DNA of 64,000 bases from RGDT01 sp964630925 (GCA_964630925.1 CAZVZK010000019.1:33779-97778), one strand, 5' to 3'; counted from the first letter of the stretch, positions 1-8,250 are shown. Numbers and translations: made by a program. Notes: a model not told the origin generated them from the sequence alone.

Positions 1-1187
1 AGCCCCCCCCGGATCACGCGCCCGACGAGCGGATTCGTCCCCAGGGCGCACACCACCTCCGCCGGGTGCCCCACATCCCACAACAAGAGGTCGGCCTGCT
101 TGCCGGCCTCGATGCTCCCGAGGCGATCCGCACGTCCCAGCGCCCTCGCCGCGTGGCGCGTGACGCCTTGCAGCGCCTCCTCCGGCGTCAGGCCGTACAG
201 GACGCACGCCATGTTCATCGCCAGCCGGAGCGACGCGAACGGCGACGTGCCGGGGTTCAGGTCGCTGGCCACGGCCATCGGCACGCCGGCGGCGCGGAGC
301 TGCGCCACGGGCGGGGCCTGCCTCTCGCGCAGGAAGTAGTACGCCCCCGGCAGCAGCACCGCCACGGTGCCGGACGCCGCCAGCGCCGCGACGCCGGCGT
401 CATCGAGGTATTCGAGGTGATCGGCCGACCACCCGCCGTGACGCGCGACCAGCTCCGCGCCGTGCGAGTTGGTGAGCTGCTCGACGTGGCCCTTGATGGC
501 CAGGCCGTGCGCCTTCGCGGCGGTGAAGATGCGCTCGCACTGGGCCGGCGTGAACGCGATGGATTCGCAGAACACGTCCACCGCCTCGGCGAGCCCCTCC
601 GCCGCCGCGGCGGGGATCTTCGCATCGACGATGAGGGAGACGTAGTCATCCGCCCGGCCCGCGTACTCCGGCGGGACCGCGTGCGCCGCCAGGAGCGTGA
701 GCGACGCCTCGACGCCGGCCTCGGCGGCGGTGCGGCGGGCCGCCCGCAGCATCTTTCGCTCGTCGTCCGGCGTCAGGCCGTAGCCGGACTTGATCTCGAC
801 GCAGGTGACGCCCTCGGCGGCCAGCGCCCGCAGGCGTGGCAGGGCGGACGCGACCAGATCGTCCTCCGTCGCGGCGCGGGTATGGCGGACGGTGGAGAGG
901 ATGCCGCCGCCCCGGCGGGCGATCTCGGTGTACGGCGTGCCGGCGAGACGCGCCTCCCAGTCGGCGCCGCGCGAGCCGGCCCACACAAGGTGCGTGTGGC
1001 AGTCTATGAAGCCCGGCGTGATGAACGCCGCGCGATGCACCTCGCCCCGGAAGCCGGCGGCCTCCTCGGCGGGCACGACCGCGGCGATGGACGCCCCGCG
1101 TGTGACGACGGCGAGGCGGGGGCGCACGCCATCGGACGTCAGCACGGCGTCGCCGATCCAGAGGGTGTCGTCGTCACGGGTCGCCAT
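1..1187 (-). CDS. hutI: Imidazolonepropionase, 3' end cut by window edge
   Basis: Amidohydrolase that opens imidazolone-5-propionate to N-formimino-L-glutamate in histidine degradation; cytoplasmic metalloenzyme. Reading from the ATG at 1187, the metal-binding signature ITPGFIDCHTHLVWAGSR lies at about residues 56-73 (His64 and His66), followed by CVEIKSGYGLTPDDE, typical of HutI. The frame stays open to base 1, where it reads LLLWDVGHPAEVVCALGTN and RVIRGG, the usual end of the family, so only a few residues are missing. The start gives the N-terminus MATRDDDTLWIGDAVL, expected for the family. It is divergent from the small exported protein at 1324. No other hut genes are visible; they may lie beyond the edge. 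Confidence 0.93.
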   Translation of the reverse strand, partial: MATRDDDTLWIGDAVLTSDGVRPRLAVVTRGASIAAVVPAEEAAGFRGEVHRAAFITPGFIDCHTHLVWAGSRGADWEARLAGTPYTEIARRGGGILSTVRHTRAATEDDLVASALPRLRALAAEGVTCVEIKSGYGLTPDDERKMLRAARRTAAEAGVEASLTLLAAHAVPPEYAGRADDYVSLIVDAKIPAAAAEGLAEAVDVFCESIAFTPAQCERIFTAAKAHGLAIKGHVEQLTNSHGAELVARHGGWSADHLEYLDDAGVAALAASGTVAVLLPGAYYFLRERQAPPVAQLRAAGVPMAVASDLNPGTSPFASLRLAMNMACVLYGLTPEEALQGVTRHAARALGRADRLGSIEAGKQADLLLWDVGHPAEVVCALGTNPLVGRVIRGG

Positions 1188-1323
1188 CCCGTCATTGAAA
1201 CGGCGGACGTGGGATGAGGCAACGGGAATCGTGCGCGGGGGCCGCGCAAGTCCCACCCGGCGGCGCCTCCAGGGGGTGTCCGGGGCGAGCGGCCCCGGCC
1301 CCCCAAACGGAGAGAGAACAATC

Positions 1324-1653
1324 ATGATCCGCATGTTGGCCGCCTCGGCGGCGTTGTCGGCCGCGATGATCGGCTTCTCGGCGCAGGCGGCCCCCCCGGG
1401 CGTGCCGGCCAAGTTCCCGCCCGGCAAGCTGAAGCTGCACTGGAAGAAGATCGACCCGGAGATCAAGGCCGCCGAGAAGGCCCTCCTGGTGGCCCGCGAG
1501 CGCCTCAAGGCCGCGATGGCCGACGAGGTCTTCGGCGAGGCCGGCGGCGTCGAGGCGAAGGTGCTCAACGAGCTGAAGCTGTCGCTCCGGGCCGTGGACG
1601 CGGCCATCGCCCGCGCCCGGCTGGCCCAGAAGTTCGACAGGGGCGGCGACTGA
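1324..1653 (+). CDS. Small exported alpha-helical protein, unknown function
   Basis: A 109-residue protein of no family I recognise. The first 22 residues look like a signal peptide (MIRML, a hydrophobic core, cleavage near AQA|APP). The mature part is rich in Lys, Ala and Glu in a helix-forming pattern (AEKALLVARERLKAAMADE, LSLRAVDAAIARARLAQK), so a short helical hairpin in the cell envelope is likely. A purine-rich GGAGAGAG precedes the ATG by about six bases. It stands between divergent hutI and the racemase-like gene 116 bp downstream. Confidence 0.7.
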   Translation: MIRMLAASAALSAAMIGFSAQAAPPGVPAKFPPGKLKLHWKKIDPEIKAAEKALLVARERLKAAMADEVFGEAGGVEAKVLNELKLSLRAVDAAIARARLAQKFDRGGD

Positions 1654-1769
1654 GCGCGGGCCTTGTCGGGGGCCGGGGCCGGGTGCCGCGCGAAGCGGCA
1701 CCCGGCCCAGGCCGTTCCGTAAGGTATCGGCGTGGCCTGTCCGCGAAGAGTGCGACGAGGGGCGATGCG

Positions 1770-2855
1770 ATGCCGAACTCCCTGCCGAAGATCCAGACCC
1801 TCCGCGCCCGCGCCGTCCGCGTGCCGCTGGCGGAGCCGCACCGCACCGCCAGCGGCGTCGTCGCCGAGTCACCCCTCGTCCTCGTCGATGCCGTCACCGA
1901 CGCCGGCGTGACCGGCCACGGCATCGCCTTCACCTACACGCCCGCCGCGCTCGGTCCGACGGCCGAGCTGGCCCGCAACATCGAGCCGATGGTGAAGGGC
2001 GAGCCGCTCGCCCCGGCAGAGATCGAGCAGCGGCTGACCCGCCGCTTCCGCCTGCTGGGCACGCAGGGCCTCGTCGGCATGGCGCTGGCCGCCATCGACA
2101 TGGCGTTGTGGGACGCCCTGGCCCGCGTGCAGGGCCTGCCGCTCGTTCACCTCCTCGGCGGCGCCCCCCGGCCCATCCGCTGCTACGGCGCCGTCGGCTA
2201 CGACGGCGCGGACGGCTGCGCCGCCGGCGCCGCACGCTGGGCCGAGCGCGGCTTCGCCGGCGTCAAGGCGAAGATCGGCTACCCCACGGTGCAGGAGGAC
2301 GTGGCCGTCGTCCGCGCCATGCGGAAGGCCGCCGGGCCGGGCATGGCGATCATGGTCGATTACAACCAGTCGCTGACGCCGGCGGAGGCGTGCGAGCGGC
2401 TGCGCGTCCTCGACGGCGAGGGCCTGGCCTGGGTCGAGGAGCCCACCCTCTCCCACGACTTCGCCGGCCACGCCCAGATCGCCCGCGCCGCCGCCACGCC
2501 CATCCAGTGCGGCGAGAGCTGGTGGGGCGCCCTCGACATGCGCCACTCCATCGAGGCCGGCGGCTCGGACCTCGTCATGCCCGACGTGATGAAGATCGGC
2601 GGCGTCACCGGCTGGATGCGGGCCGCCGCCCTCGCCCACGCCCACGGCCTGCCCATGTCGAGCCACCTGTGGCCCGAGGTCAGCGCCCGCCTGCTGTGCT
2701 GCACGCCGACGGCCCACTGGCTGGAGTACGCCGACTGGTGGAATCCGATCCTCAAGCAGCCGCTGCGCGTCGAGGGCGGGATGGCGCTCATCGAGGACAG
2801 GCCCGGATCGGGCGTGGAGTGGGACGAGGACGCGGTGCGCCGCTTCGCGGCGTGA
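1770..2855 (+). CDS. Mandelate racemase-like enzyme (enolase superfamily)
   Basis: A 361-residue protein that matches mandelate racemase from end to end, close to the 359 residues of the Pseudomonas enzyme. All catalytic positions appear with a constant offset of two: Lys166 and Lys168 (GVKAKIG), Asp197 and Asn199 (MVDYNQ), Glu223 (WVEEPT), Glu249 (CGESWW), Asp272 (MPDVMKIGGVTGW), His299 (PMSSHL) and Glu319 (HWLEYADW). This implies Mg-dependent alpha-proton abstraction by a Lys/His pair, i.e. 1,1-proton transfer or a related dehydration on a 2-hydroxy acid. The ATG is chosen because GAGGGG lies eight bases upstream. The natural substrate cannot be read from the sequence; no mandelate pathway genes are nearby. 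Confidence 0.9.
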   Translation: MPNSLPKIQTLRARAVRVPLAEPHRTASGVVAESPLVLVDAVTDAGVTGHGIAFTYTPAALGPTAELARNIEPMVKGEPLAPAEIEQRLTRRFRLLGTQGLVGMALAAIDMALWDALARVQGLPLVHLLGGAPRPIRCYGAVGYDGADGCAAGAARWAERGFAGVKAKIGYPTVQEDVAVVRAMRKAAGPGMAIMVDYNQSLTPAEACERLRVLDGEGLAWVEEPTLSHDFAGHAQIARAAATPIQCGESWWGALDMRHSIEAGGSDLVMPDVMKIGGVTGWMRAAALAHAHGLPMSSHLWPEVSARLLCCTPTAHWLEYADWWNPILKQPLRVEGGMALIEDRPGSGVEWDEDAVRRFAA

Positions 2856-2929
2856 CGGACCGCCGGCGTGCCGGCAAGGGTGCCAGGCCCGCCGCACGCC
2901 TCCGTGGCGGCCGGGCGGTGGTCGGGCCA

Positions 2930-3230
2930 TTGCATTGCATTGCACCCCCCCAGGCAACCCCCTGCAACGCAAATCCTGCGCTGATGGTGCGGCATCGGGC
3001 CTTCCCGGACTCAACTTGCATTTCAAGGGTACTGTCGCGTGCCGGCCTCCCCGCGGACGCGAGGCCCGTCGGGCGCCGAGTCACCTGCGCACCAAGGGGG
3101 AGTCACATGCGCACTTCCCCCGGCGGGTGCGCATGTGACTCTGGCGTCAGCCGACGCATGGCGTCACGCATCGTCCGCGAGTGCGCGAGTCACATGCTCA
3201 CCCGCTCACATGCGCACCGTGTTACCGTCG
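2930..3230 (+). repeat. Dispersed repeat R1, copy 1 (GAGTCAC hairpins)
   Basis: Opens with TTGCATTGCATTGCA followed by C-rich runs, then several GAGTCACNTGNNCAC units. GAGTCACATGCGCAC (3100-3114) pairs perfectly with GTGCGCATGTGACTC (3127-3141): a 15-bp stem with a 12-nt loop. The opening block and the tail (GAGTGCGCGAGTCACATG) recur at 21637-21902. The block at about 3033-3085, including CCGTCGGGCGCCGAGTCACC, recurs on the other strand at 63900-63990. Confidence 0.85.
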
Positions 3231-3491
3231 CGGCGGGTGACCCACGAAAGCGCGCCCGCCCACTTGATCCCTGGCGTCCGGGCACGAAGAATGAAGCGCA
3301 AACCCCATCTCACCGCCCACCACACCCCACCCGTCCCGATGTTCCGACCTTCCGCTGCCACGACGCACCGTGATGCCACACCACGCCCACCCCCTGCGGG
3401 CCGCCTGACACCTCGGCCAGCCGACCTGTCGCCCGCCTTGTGGATCGCCGCTACGCCCCAGCCGTGAAGGCACGCCATCGGGGGTCCTGGG

Positions 3492-3635
3492 GCGTCTCGC
3501 CCAATGGCACTTGAGCTCGGGGCGAGCGGCACGGCGTCAGCGTGCCGTGTCTGCATCGCACGGCGGGATCATGCCTGGCCGCTCGCATCAAGCATCCGAG
3601 CTCCAGTGCACTGAGGCGTCCCGCCCCGGCTCACG
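3492..3635. repeat. Dispersed repeat R2, copy 1 (decayed termini)
   Basis: Contains GCCCAATGGCACTTGAG, then the core GAGCGGCACGGCGTCAGCG, whose CGGCACG and CGTGCCG arms form a 7-bp hairpin. On the right it has a decayed inverted end (GAGCTCCAGTGCACTGAGG). The same layout with nearly perfect ends is at 40240-40393. Confidence 0.75.
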
Positions 3636-3722
3636 GGAAGGGCATGCTGGCAGACAACGCCCCACGTGGCAACCGGGAATCGGCCGGCGTGGACAAGACA
3701 GCGGGAGGGCACCTGCGTCAAC

Positions 3723-4859
3723 TCACAGCACGCCTACATTCGCCCTGTTGATGTCCACCGGCAATGCGATGCCCTGCCGGTGGAATCGTTCAAGAAGTGG
3801 ACGCGGCCCCTGGGCCAGGACGAGGTCGCGCTCCTCCGTGTACAACGGGAAGATCGTGTAAAGCCGGATCGTCTTCCCGGAATCAAGCCGGAGCAAGTCG
3901 AGCGGGCCGGCGTTCGTCAGGAGCAGGAGCGAGGTGAAACGGACGTGCGGGGCGAGGGGCTGCGGCGGCTCCCCGTTGGAAATGACCGCGTAGTCGCCGG
4001 GCGGCCACGCCCCCCCCGTGAACGGGTACTCCGCGACCCTGCGGAGCCACTCGACGGGCCAGAAGTGCTCCGCATCCGGCACGCGCTCGGTCGGGACGGG
4101 CCAGTCAGCCGGGAGGTAGATGAGCAGCTCCGCGTGGCTGAGGTCCTCGCTCCCGGCAGGGACGGGCATCGCCCGCGAGCTCATGCCGGTGGTGAATAGC
4201 GTGAGGAAGGGGCGGCCGTCTTCCGGCGGGACGGCGTGGATCTGGAGATCCACCTCGCCACTGACGATGCTCTTTACCACCGCCGGGCTCACCGGCCCGA
4301 GGTACTTCTCGACATGGGCGACGATCCTCTCACGCTCCGATGGTGGGGCCGCCCCTCCCTCTCCTGGGATGGTCGCCCCACGCTCGCGGAGGAGGTCCGC
4401 GATGGCGGCGTGGCCGAACATCAGCGCGTGGCTCAAGGCGTTCTCCGGCGGCGACCCGTGGACGCCGTGCACGTCCGCCCCGCGTTCGATCAAGAGACGC
4501 ACCAGCTCGAGCGAGCCGCTGTTGACGGCCCCGATCAGCGTCCCGCCCGTCAACCCGCCCGAGGGGATGATCCGGCCCCCGCGATCCAGCAGCCACCTCG
4601 CGGCCCTTACTGCCCCGTTTCTCGCGGCGTTGGACAGCGGGTTATTGCCATTCACCTGTTCGGCGTTCACGTAGAGGCCGGCCTCGACCAGCATCTCCAT
4701 CATCGCCAGGTCGTCCTCGCCCGCCGCCATGTAGAGCCAGGAGCCAAGTGAAGGTGCTGGATGAAGCACCTCGGGCGACTGGCGCAGGACCTCGCGCGCG
4801 GCCGCCACGTCGCCTTCGAGGACGGCCCGATACATGCGTCGGATCGGTGGTTCTGTCAT
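3723..4859 (-). CDS. Ankyrin-repeat protein with suppressor-of-fused-like C-terminal domain
   Basis: A 378-residue protein. Residues about 5-165 hold ankyrin repeats: WLYMAAGEDDLAMMEMLVEAG, NPLSNAARNGAVRAARWLLD, TLIGAVNSGSLELVRLLIERGADV and NALSHALMFGHAAIADLLRERGA. From about residue 170 (ERIVAHVEKYLG, LTLFTTGMSSRAMPVP, HAELLIYLPADWPV, FTSLLLLTNAGPLDLLRL, YTIFPLYTEERDLVLAQG) it reads as a SUFU-like domain, a module common in bacterial proteins tied to toxin or immunity loci. The ATG giving MTEPPIRRMYRAVLEG is chosen because the ankyrin pattern starts at once; an earlier in-frame start would add a non-coding-like arginine-rich stretch. No signal peptide or membrane segment. Partner unknown. 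Confidence 0.85.
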   Translation of the reverse strand: MTEPPIRRMYRAVLEGDVAAAREVLRQSPEVLHPAPSLGSWLYMAAGEDDLAMMEMLVEAGLYVNAEQVNGNNPLSNAARNGAVRAARWLLDRGGRIIPSGGLTGGTLIGAVNSGSLELVRLLIERGADVHGVHGSPPENALSHALMFGHAAIADLLRERGATIPGEGGAAPPSERERIVAHVEKYLGPVSPAVVKSIVSGEVDLQIHAVPPEDGRPFLTLFTTGMSSRAMPVPAGSEDLSHAELLIYLPADWPVPTERVPDAEHFWPVEWLRRVAEYPFTGGAWPPGDYAVISNGEPPQPLAPHVRFTSLLLLTNAGPLDLLRLDSGKTIRLYTIFPLYTEERDLVLAQGPRPLLERFHRQGIALPVDINRANVGVL

Positions 4860-4944
4860 GGTGTCGGACTCACTGGACCGCTCCTCGCCGCCAGGCCCGA
4901 GGCGCGCGGAATCGTCCTCATCAGCCCGCGACCACCGCACCACC

Positions 4945-5110
4945 GGCCCTGACGCAGCGTGGCGGTGCCCTGCGAGGACAGCAGGGGAACGAGCGCGTTC
5001 GTGGCATCGTAGGCGTCGGCCGTGGTGCCGCCCAGCGAGCCGGCGATGAGGGTGAGATCGTTGGCCTTGTCGTAGGACAGCCGGCCCGAGTAGGCCGTCC
5101 CGCCTCGACA
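4945..5110 (-). pseudogene. Possible remnant of an exported protein gene
   Basis: One minus-strand frame reads YSGRLSYDKANDLTLIAGSL then GGTTADAYDATNALVPLLSS. Its composition is normal and protein-like (Asp, Asn, Thr, Tyr), unlike the arginine-rich shadow frames around it. There is no start with a ribosome site, and the frame drifts into low-quality sequence downstream. I do not recognise the family. It may be a leftover fragment. Confidence 0.25.
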
Positions 5111-5153
5111 CGCCCACGCCGCCACGCTACCATGCCCGCTGGAGGGCGGCACC

Positions 5154-5852
5154 ATGCACAAGACCATCATCGGCGGCCTCATCGCCGCCGCCTTCGCCGG
5201 CGGCGTCGGCCTCACCCTGCTCTGGCTCAAGCCGCGCGGCCCCGCCCCGGAGACGCCCGAGCAGCTCCAGTACCGCCTCTTCCTCACGACCACAGGCTCC
5301 GGCCACGCCGGCAAGATGTCCAGCGGCACGGCCGGCAAGGAGTGGGTCGGCTACAACCCCTGGTACCGCGACGGCCCGCTCCAGGTCTACGCCGCCCAGG
5401 CCGGGCCGCACGGCACCCCCCGCGCCCCCGTCTTCCTCCTCCTCCAGCGCCTCGCCCCCAAGGCGCCGTACGCCCTCGGCGCCGGCCTCCGGTCCGACGG
5501 CGAGTCGATGGAGATCGGCGTCACCCAGCACGCCGCCGACGGCAAGCCGTTCCCCTTCGTCTGGAAGGCGGCCGGCGTCCCCGTTCTGGAGATCCGCACC
5601 CCCCTCACCCCCCGCTACTCCGAGACCATCACCGCCGGCGGCAAGGCGTATTCCCCCGACGCGGGCCGCGTCTTCCTCGTCGATCTCACCGCCGACCCCG
5701 TGACGGTCACGCAGGTGAAGGCCGACCTCGGCGAGCTGTTCCGGGGCGCCGGCGACGAGATCACCGGCGACGAGATCCGGGACGTCGTCAAGCGCCTCGC
5801 CGGCCTGGAGAAGCCCGTCGGCGACTTCCTGGAGGCCCTGCCGACGCCGTGA
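5154..5852 (+). CDS. Membrane-anchored protein of unknown function
   Basis: A 232-residue protein with an N-terminal hydrophobic segment (residues 5-24, IIGGLIAAAFAGGVGLTLLW) that should anchor it in the membrane or act as an uncleaved signal. The rest is soluble, with no motif I recognise. The C-terminal part (about 165-228: VDLTADPVTVTQVKADLGEL, then a charged helix) looks globular. GGAGGGCGG precedes the ATG. Its stop codon overlaps the GTG start of the DUF454 gene by four bases (GTGA), so the two are probably translated together. Confidence 0.75.
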   Translation: MHKTIIGGLIAAAFAGGVGLTLLWLKPRGPAPETPEQLQYRLFLTTTGSGHAGKMSSGTAGKEWVGYNPWYRDGPLQVYAAQAGPHGTPRAPVFLLLQRLAPKAPYALGAGLRSDGESMEIGVTQHAADGKPFPFVWKAAGVPVLEIRTPLTPRYSETITAGGKAYSPDAGRVFLVDLTADPVTVTQVKADLGELFRGAGDEITGDEIRDVVKRLAGLEKPVGDFLEALPTP

Positions 5853-6403
5853 ACGAGCCCACCCAGGCCACCGGGCTGACGCGCGTCGCCTTCATCGCGC
5901 TGGGCCTGCTGTTCACCGGCATCGGCGTCGTCGGCGTCTTCGTCCCCGGCCTGCCCACCACCCCCTGGCTCCTCGCCGCCAGCTACTTCTTCGCACGCTC
6001 CTCCAAACGCTTCCACCGCTGGCTGCGCACCTGGCCCCTCACCGGCCACGTCCTGCACGACTGGGAGGTGAACAGGGGCGTCCGCCTCCACGTCAAGGTC
6101 CTCTCCGTCCTCCTCCTCGTCACCGTCCTCGGCGCGAGCATCTACCTCGGCAGGCTCCGCGGCTGGCCGGCGTACATGCTGGTGATCGTCGGCTGCGTCG
6201 GCGCCACGGTGGTCATTTCCCTGCCCCGGGCGCGGGCGTCGGCAGCGCCAGCCCCACCAACGCCACCAGCGCCGCCACCCCCAGCACCCCACACGCCATC
6301 AGCCCCAGCACCGGATGCACCCCGTACCGGTCCGCCAGCGCCCCCGCCGACAGATGCCCCAGCGGGTGCGCCCCCGCCAGCACCGCCAGCCACACCCCCA
6401 TGA
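5849..6403 (+). CDS. DUF454 (YbaN-like) inner membrane protein with overlapping Pro-rich tail
   Basis: The first ~120 residues fit the DUF454/YbaN family of small inner-membrane proteins: FIALGLLFTGIGVVGVFVPG LPTTPWLLAASYFFARSSKR, a WLRTWPLTGHVLHDWE motif, then two more membrane segments. The start is a GTG overlapping the upstream stop (GTGA). The family normally ends near residue 120. Here the frame continues through about 62 more residues, almost all Pro, Ala and Thr, which lie antisense to the end of the MFS gene (191-bp convergent overlap). That tail is either a real extension or read-through of sequence shaped by the other strand. Role of the family is unknown. Confidence 0.8.
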   Translation: MNEPTQATGLTRVAFIALGLLFTGIGVVGVFVPGLPTTPWLLAASYFFARSSKRFHRWLRTWPLTGHVLHDWEVNRGVRLHVKVLSVLLLVTVLGASIYLGRLRGWPAYMLVIVGCVGATVVISLPRARASAAPAPPTPPAPPPPAPHTPSAPAPDAPRTGPPAPPPTDAPAGAPPPAPPATPP

Positions 6404-7418
6404 CCCGCCCGCGGTTCGCCTCGCTCGCCCCCAGCTGCATCGCCGTCTGCCCCGTGGCGAAGAAAAAAATCAGCCCCAGCCCCGCCATCCAGCAGCACCC
6501 CGCCGCCTGCCACATCCCCGCCACCCCCGACAGCCCCCACAGCCCCCCCGCGGTCAGCGCCACCCCCGCCGCGATCAGCCCCCGCCTCCACCGCCCCGCC
6601 GCCGTCGCCACCACCAGCGCCCCCACCAGCGACCCGCCGCCCACCGCGCTCACCAGCACCCCGTACCCCCGCTCCGCCAGCCCCAGGTGCTCCGCCAGCG
6701 CAGGTAGCAGCGACAGCATCGGCCACGCGAAGAACGACAGCCCGCCCGCCAGCACCAGCAGCAGCACCAGCACCGGCCGCGCCAGGATGTACGCCACCAC
6801 GCCCTGCGCCTCCCCCCGCGCCGGCGCAGGGGCCGCCGGCGCCGGCAACGCCATGCACGCCAGGGCGCCGACCACCGCCAGGTACGACGCGGCGTTGGCC
6901 GCGAAACAGCTCGCCGCCCCCAAAGGCCCCAGCAGCAGCCCGGCCAGCGCCGGCCCGAGGAACCGCGCCACGTTGAACGTCAGCGAGTTGAGGGCGACGG
7001 CGTTGGCCAGGTCGTCACGCCCCACCAGCTCGATGAGGAACGCCAGCCGCGCCGGCGTATCCACCGCGTTGGCCACCCCGATCAGCCCCGCCAGCCACAG
7101 CAGCAGCCACGGGTCGCGCCACCCCAGGTACGCCTGACCCGCCAGCAACAGCGACAGCACGCACAACGCCACCTGGGCGGAGGCGATCAGCGGCCGCCGC
7201 GGCAATCGGTCCGCCAGGGCCCCGCCCAGGACGCTCAACAGCAGCATCGGCACCACCTGGGCCGTGGCGATCCACGCGACCCAGGACGAGGTGCCCGTCC
7301 ACCGGCCGGCCAGCCAGGCCAGGGCGGTGTACTGCATCCACCACCCCGTCAGCGAGACGAGCTGGCCGGCGAAGTACAGCCGGTAGTTGGCATGGCGCAG
7401 GGCCGAGAACGTGCCCAT
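6213..7418 (-). CDS. MFS transporter of the MFS_3 / EntS-like type
   Basis: A 401-residue polytopic membrane protein with 11-12 hydrophobic segments. It starts MGTFSALRHANYRLYFAGQL, the typical opening of MFS_3 exporters (EntS and macrolide-efflux type), followed by SLTGWWMQYTALAWL. The loop GGALADRLPRRPL between the second and third helices is the MFS motif-A region. ALNSLTFNVARFLGPALAG is also characteristic of this branch. It likely exports a small molecule by proton antiport; the substrate cannot be told. The 3' end overlaps the DUF454 gene on the opposite strand by 191 bp. Confidence 0.9.
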   Translation of the reverse strand: MGTFSALRHANYRLYFAGQLVSLTGWWMQYTALAWLAGRWTGTSSWVAWIATAQVVPMLLLSVLGGALADRLPRRPLIASAQVALCVLSLLLAGQAYLGWRDPWLLLWLAGLIGVANAVDTPARLAFLIELVGRDDLANAVALNSLTFNVARFLGPALAGLLLGPLGAASCFAANAASYLAVVGALACMALPAPAAPAPARGEAQGVVAYILARPVLVLLLVLAGGLSFFAWPMLSLLPALAEHLGLAERGYGVLVSAVGGGSLVGALVVATAAGRWRRGLIAAGVALTAGGLWGLSGVAGMWQAAGCCWMAGLGLIFFFATGQTAMQLGASEANRGRVMGVWLAVLAGAHPLGHLSAGALADRYGVHPVLGLMACGVLGVAALVALVGLALPTPAPGAGK

Positions 7419-7458
7419 GCCGTCAGGGTAACGTAAGCCGGGGTGTAATCAAGTGGCG

Positions 7459-7592
7459 GGCGGCACGGCGTGAGCGTGCCGTGTCCGGGATCGGGGCGAG
7501 CGGCACGGCGTCAGCGTGCCGTGTCTTCGCACGCGCCGGAACGTCACGTTCACGCCCGGCGAACACACGGCACGCTCACGCCGTGCCGCTCG
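7459..7592. repeat. Dispersed repeat R2, rearranged copy
   Basis: Two direct copies of the core GGCACGGCGT(G/C)AGCGTGCC (at about 7461 and 7501) and one inverted copy (7564-7592) lie between the MFS start and the XRE stop. Each core is a 7-bp hairpin (CGGCACG/CGTGCCG). The outer terminal repeats seen at 40240-40393 are missing. Confidence 0.75.
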
Positions 7593-7643
7593 CCTTGAGC
7601 GCGGAAGTGCCGTTGAGCGTCTCGCCCCGGCTCGCGTCCCCGG

Positions 7644-8198
7644 TCAAGGCCGCCCCGCCGGCTGCACCTTCTCGTGCAGCAGCGCCACCAATTGCTCGAG
7701 CAGGTCGAGGTACTCCGTGCCCGCGACCGCGTGGGCCATCTTGAGCACCTTCCGCCGCCGCTCGATCCGCGCCACGATCCCCTCCGCCCCGAAGGCGCCC
7801 CCCGCCCCCAGCAGCGCCGCCACCTCCGCCACCTCGTCGTCGCTCATCTCCCTGGCCCGCGCCGGGTTCCGTTCGATCCACGCTCTCAGCTCGGGCTGCT
7901 CCGCCTCCGCGTGCCGCTTGCGCAGCACGTCCTCGCCCCCGCCCGCCCCGGCCGCCATCCGAGGCAGCAGACGCTCCAGGGGCTGCCCCCGCAGCTCGCT
8001 GACCGTGAGGTTCAGGGCCGTGGCGATGGCGCTGACCGTCGAGTTGCGCAGGCGCCGCTGCGGGCCGGACCGCATGATGGTGCGTGCGGTGTGGCGGTTG
8101 AGGCGCGCCACGCGGGCGAACTCGTCCTGGTTCCAGCCCCGCTCCTCGACGAGGCGGCGGATCTTCAACGGCAGGTCGTCGGGTGTCGTCTCGTCCAT
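7644..8198 (-). CDS. XRE-family helix-turn-helix regulator
   Basis: A 184-residue cytoplasmic DNA-binding protein. Residues about 10-65 form an XRE/Cro-C1-type HTH: LPLKIRRLVEERGWNQDEFA, then LNRHTARTIMRSG and NSTVSAIATALNLTVSELRG. The C-terminal half is charged and helical (residues 95-180), possibly for dimerisation or ligand sensing. The ATG giving MDETTPDD is preferred over one eight codons upstream, because the degenerate copy at 9100-9235 conserves exactly this ATGGACGAG start. The dyad at 8230-8250 lies about 30 bp upstream and suggests autoregulation. It is 48 bp downstream of the deiodinase-like gene on the same strand. Confidence 0.85.
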   Translation of the reverse strand: MDETTPDDLPLKIRRLVEERGWNQDEFARVARLNRHTARTIMRSGPQRRLRNSTVSAIATALNLTVSELRGQPLERLLPRMAAGAGGGEDVLRKRHAEAEQPELRAWIERNPARAREMSDDEVAEVAALLGAGGAFGAEGIVARIERRRKVLKMAHAVAGTEYLDLLEQLVALLHEKVQPAGRP

Positions 8199-8229
8199 GC
8201 CCGACAATGTTACAACATCCACCCCCGCC

Positions 8230-8250
8230 GTGAACAGGGGCGTTGTTCAC
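8230..8250. promoter_or_regulatory. Putative operator dyad of the XRE regulator
   Basis: Perfect inverted repeat GTGAACA-N7-TGTTCAC centred about 42 bp upstream of the XRE start codon and overlapping the stop codon of the gene before it. One half-site and the surrounding bases are kept in the decayed copy near 9213-9230. That the XRE protein binds here is inference. Confidence 0.5.

Larger units (their letters stand above)
2856..3722. other. Long intergenic region with repeat families R1 and R2
   Basis: No convincing gene in 867 bp. It holds an R1 repeat (2930-3230) and an R2 element (3492-3635), described separately. The rest (about 3231-3491 and 3636-3722) shows no ORF with coding character and no clear promoter or terminator. 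Confidence 0.7.
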
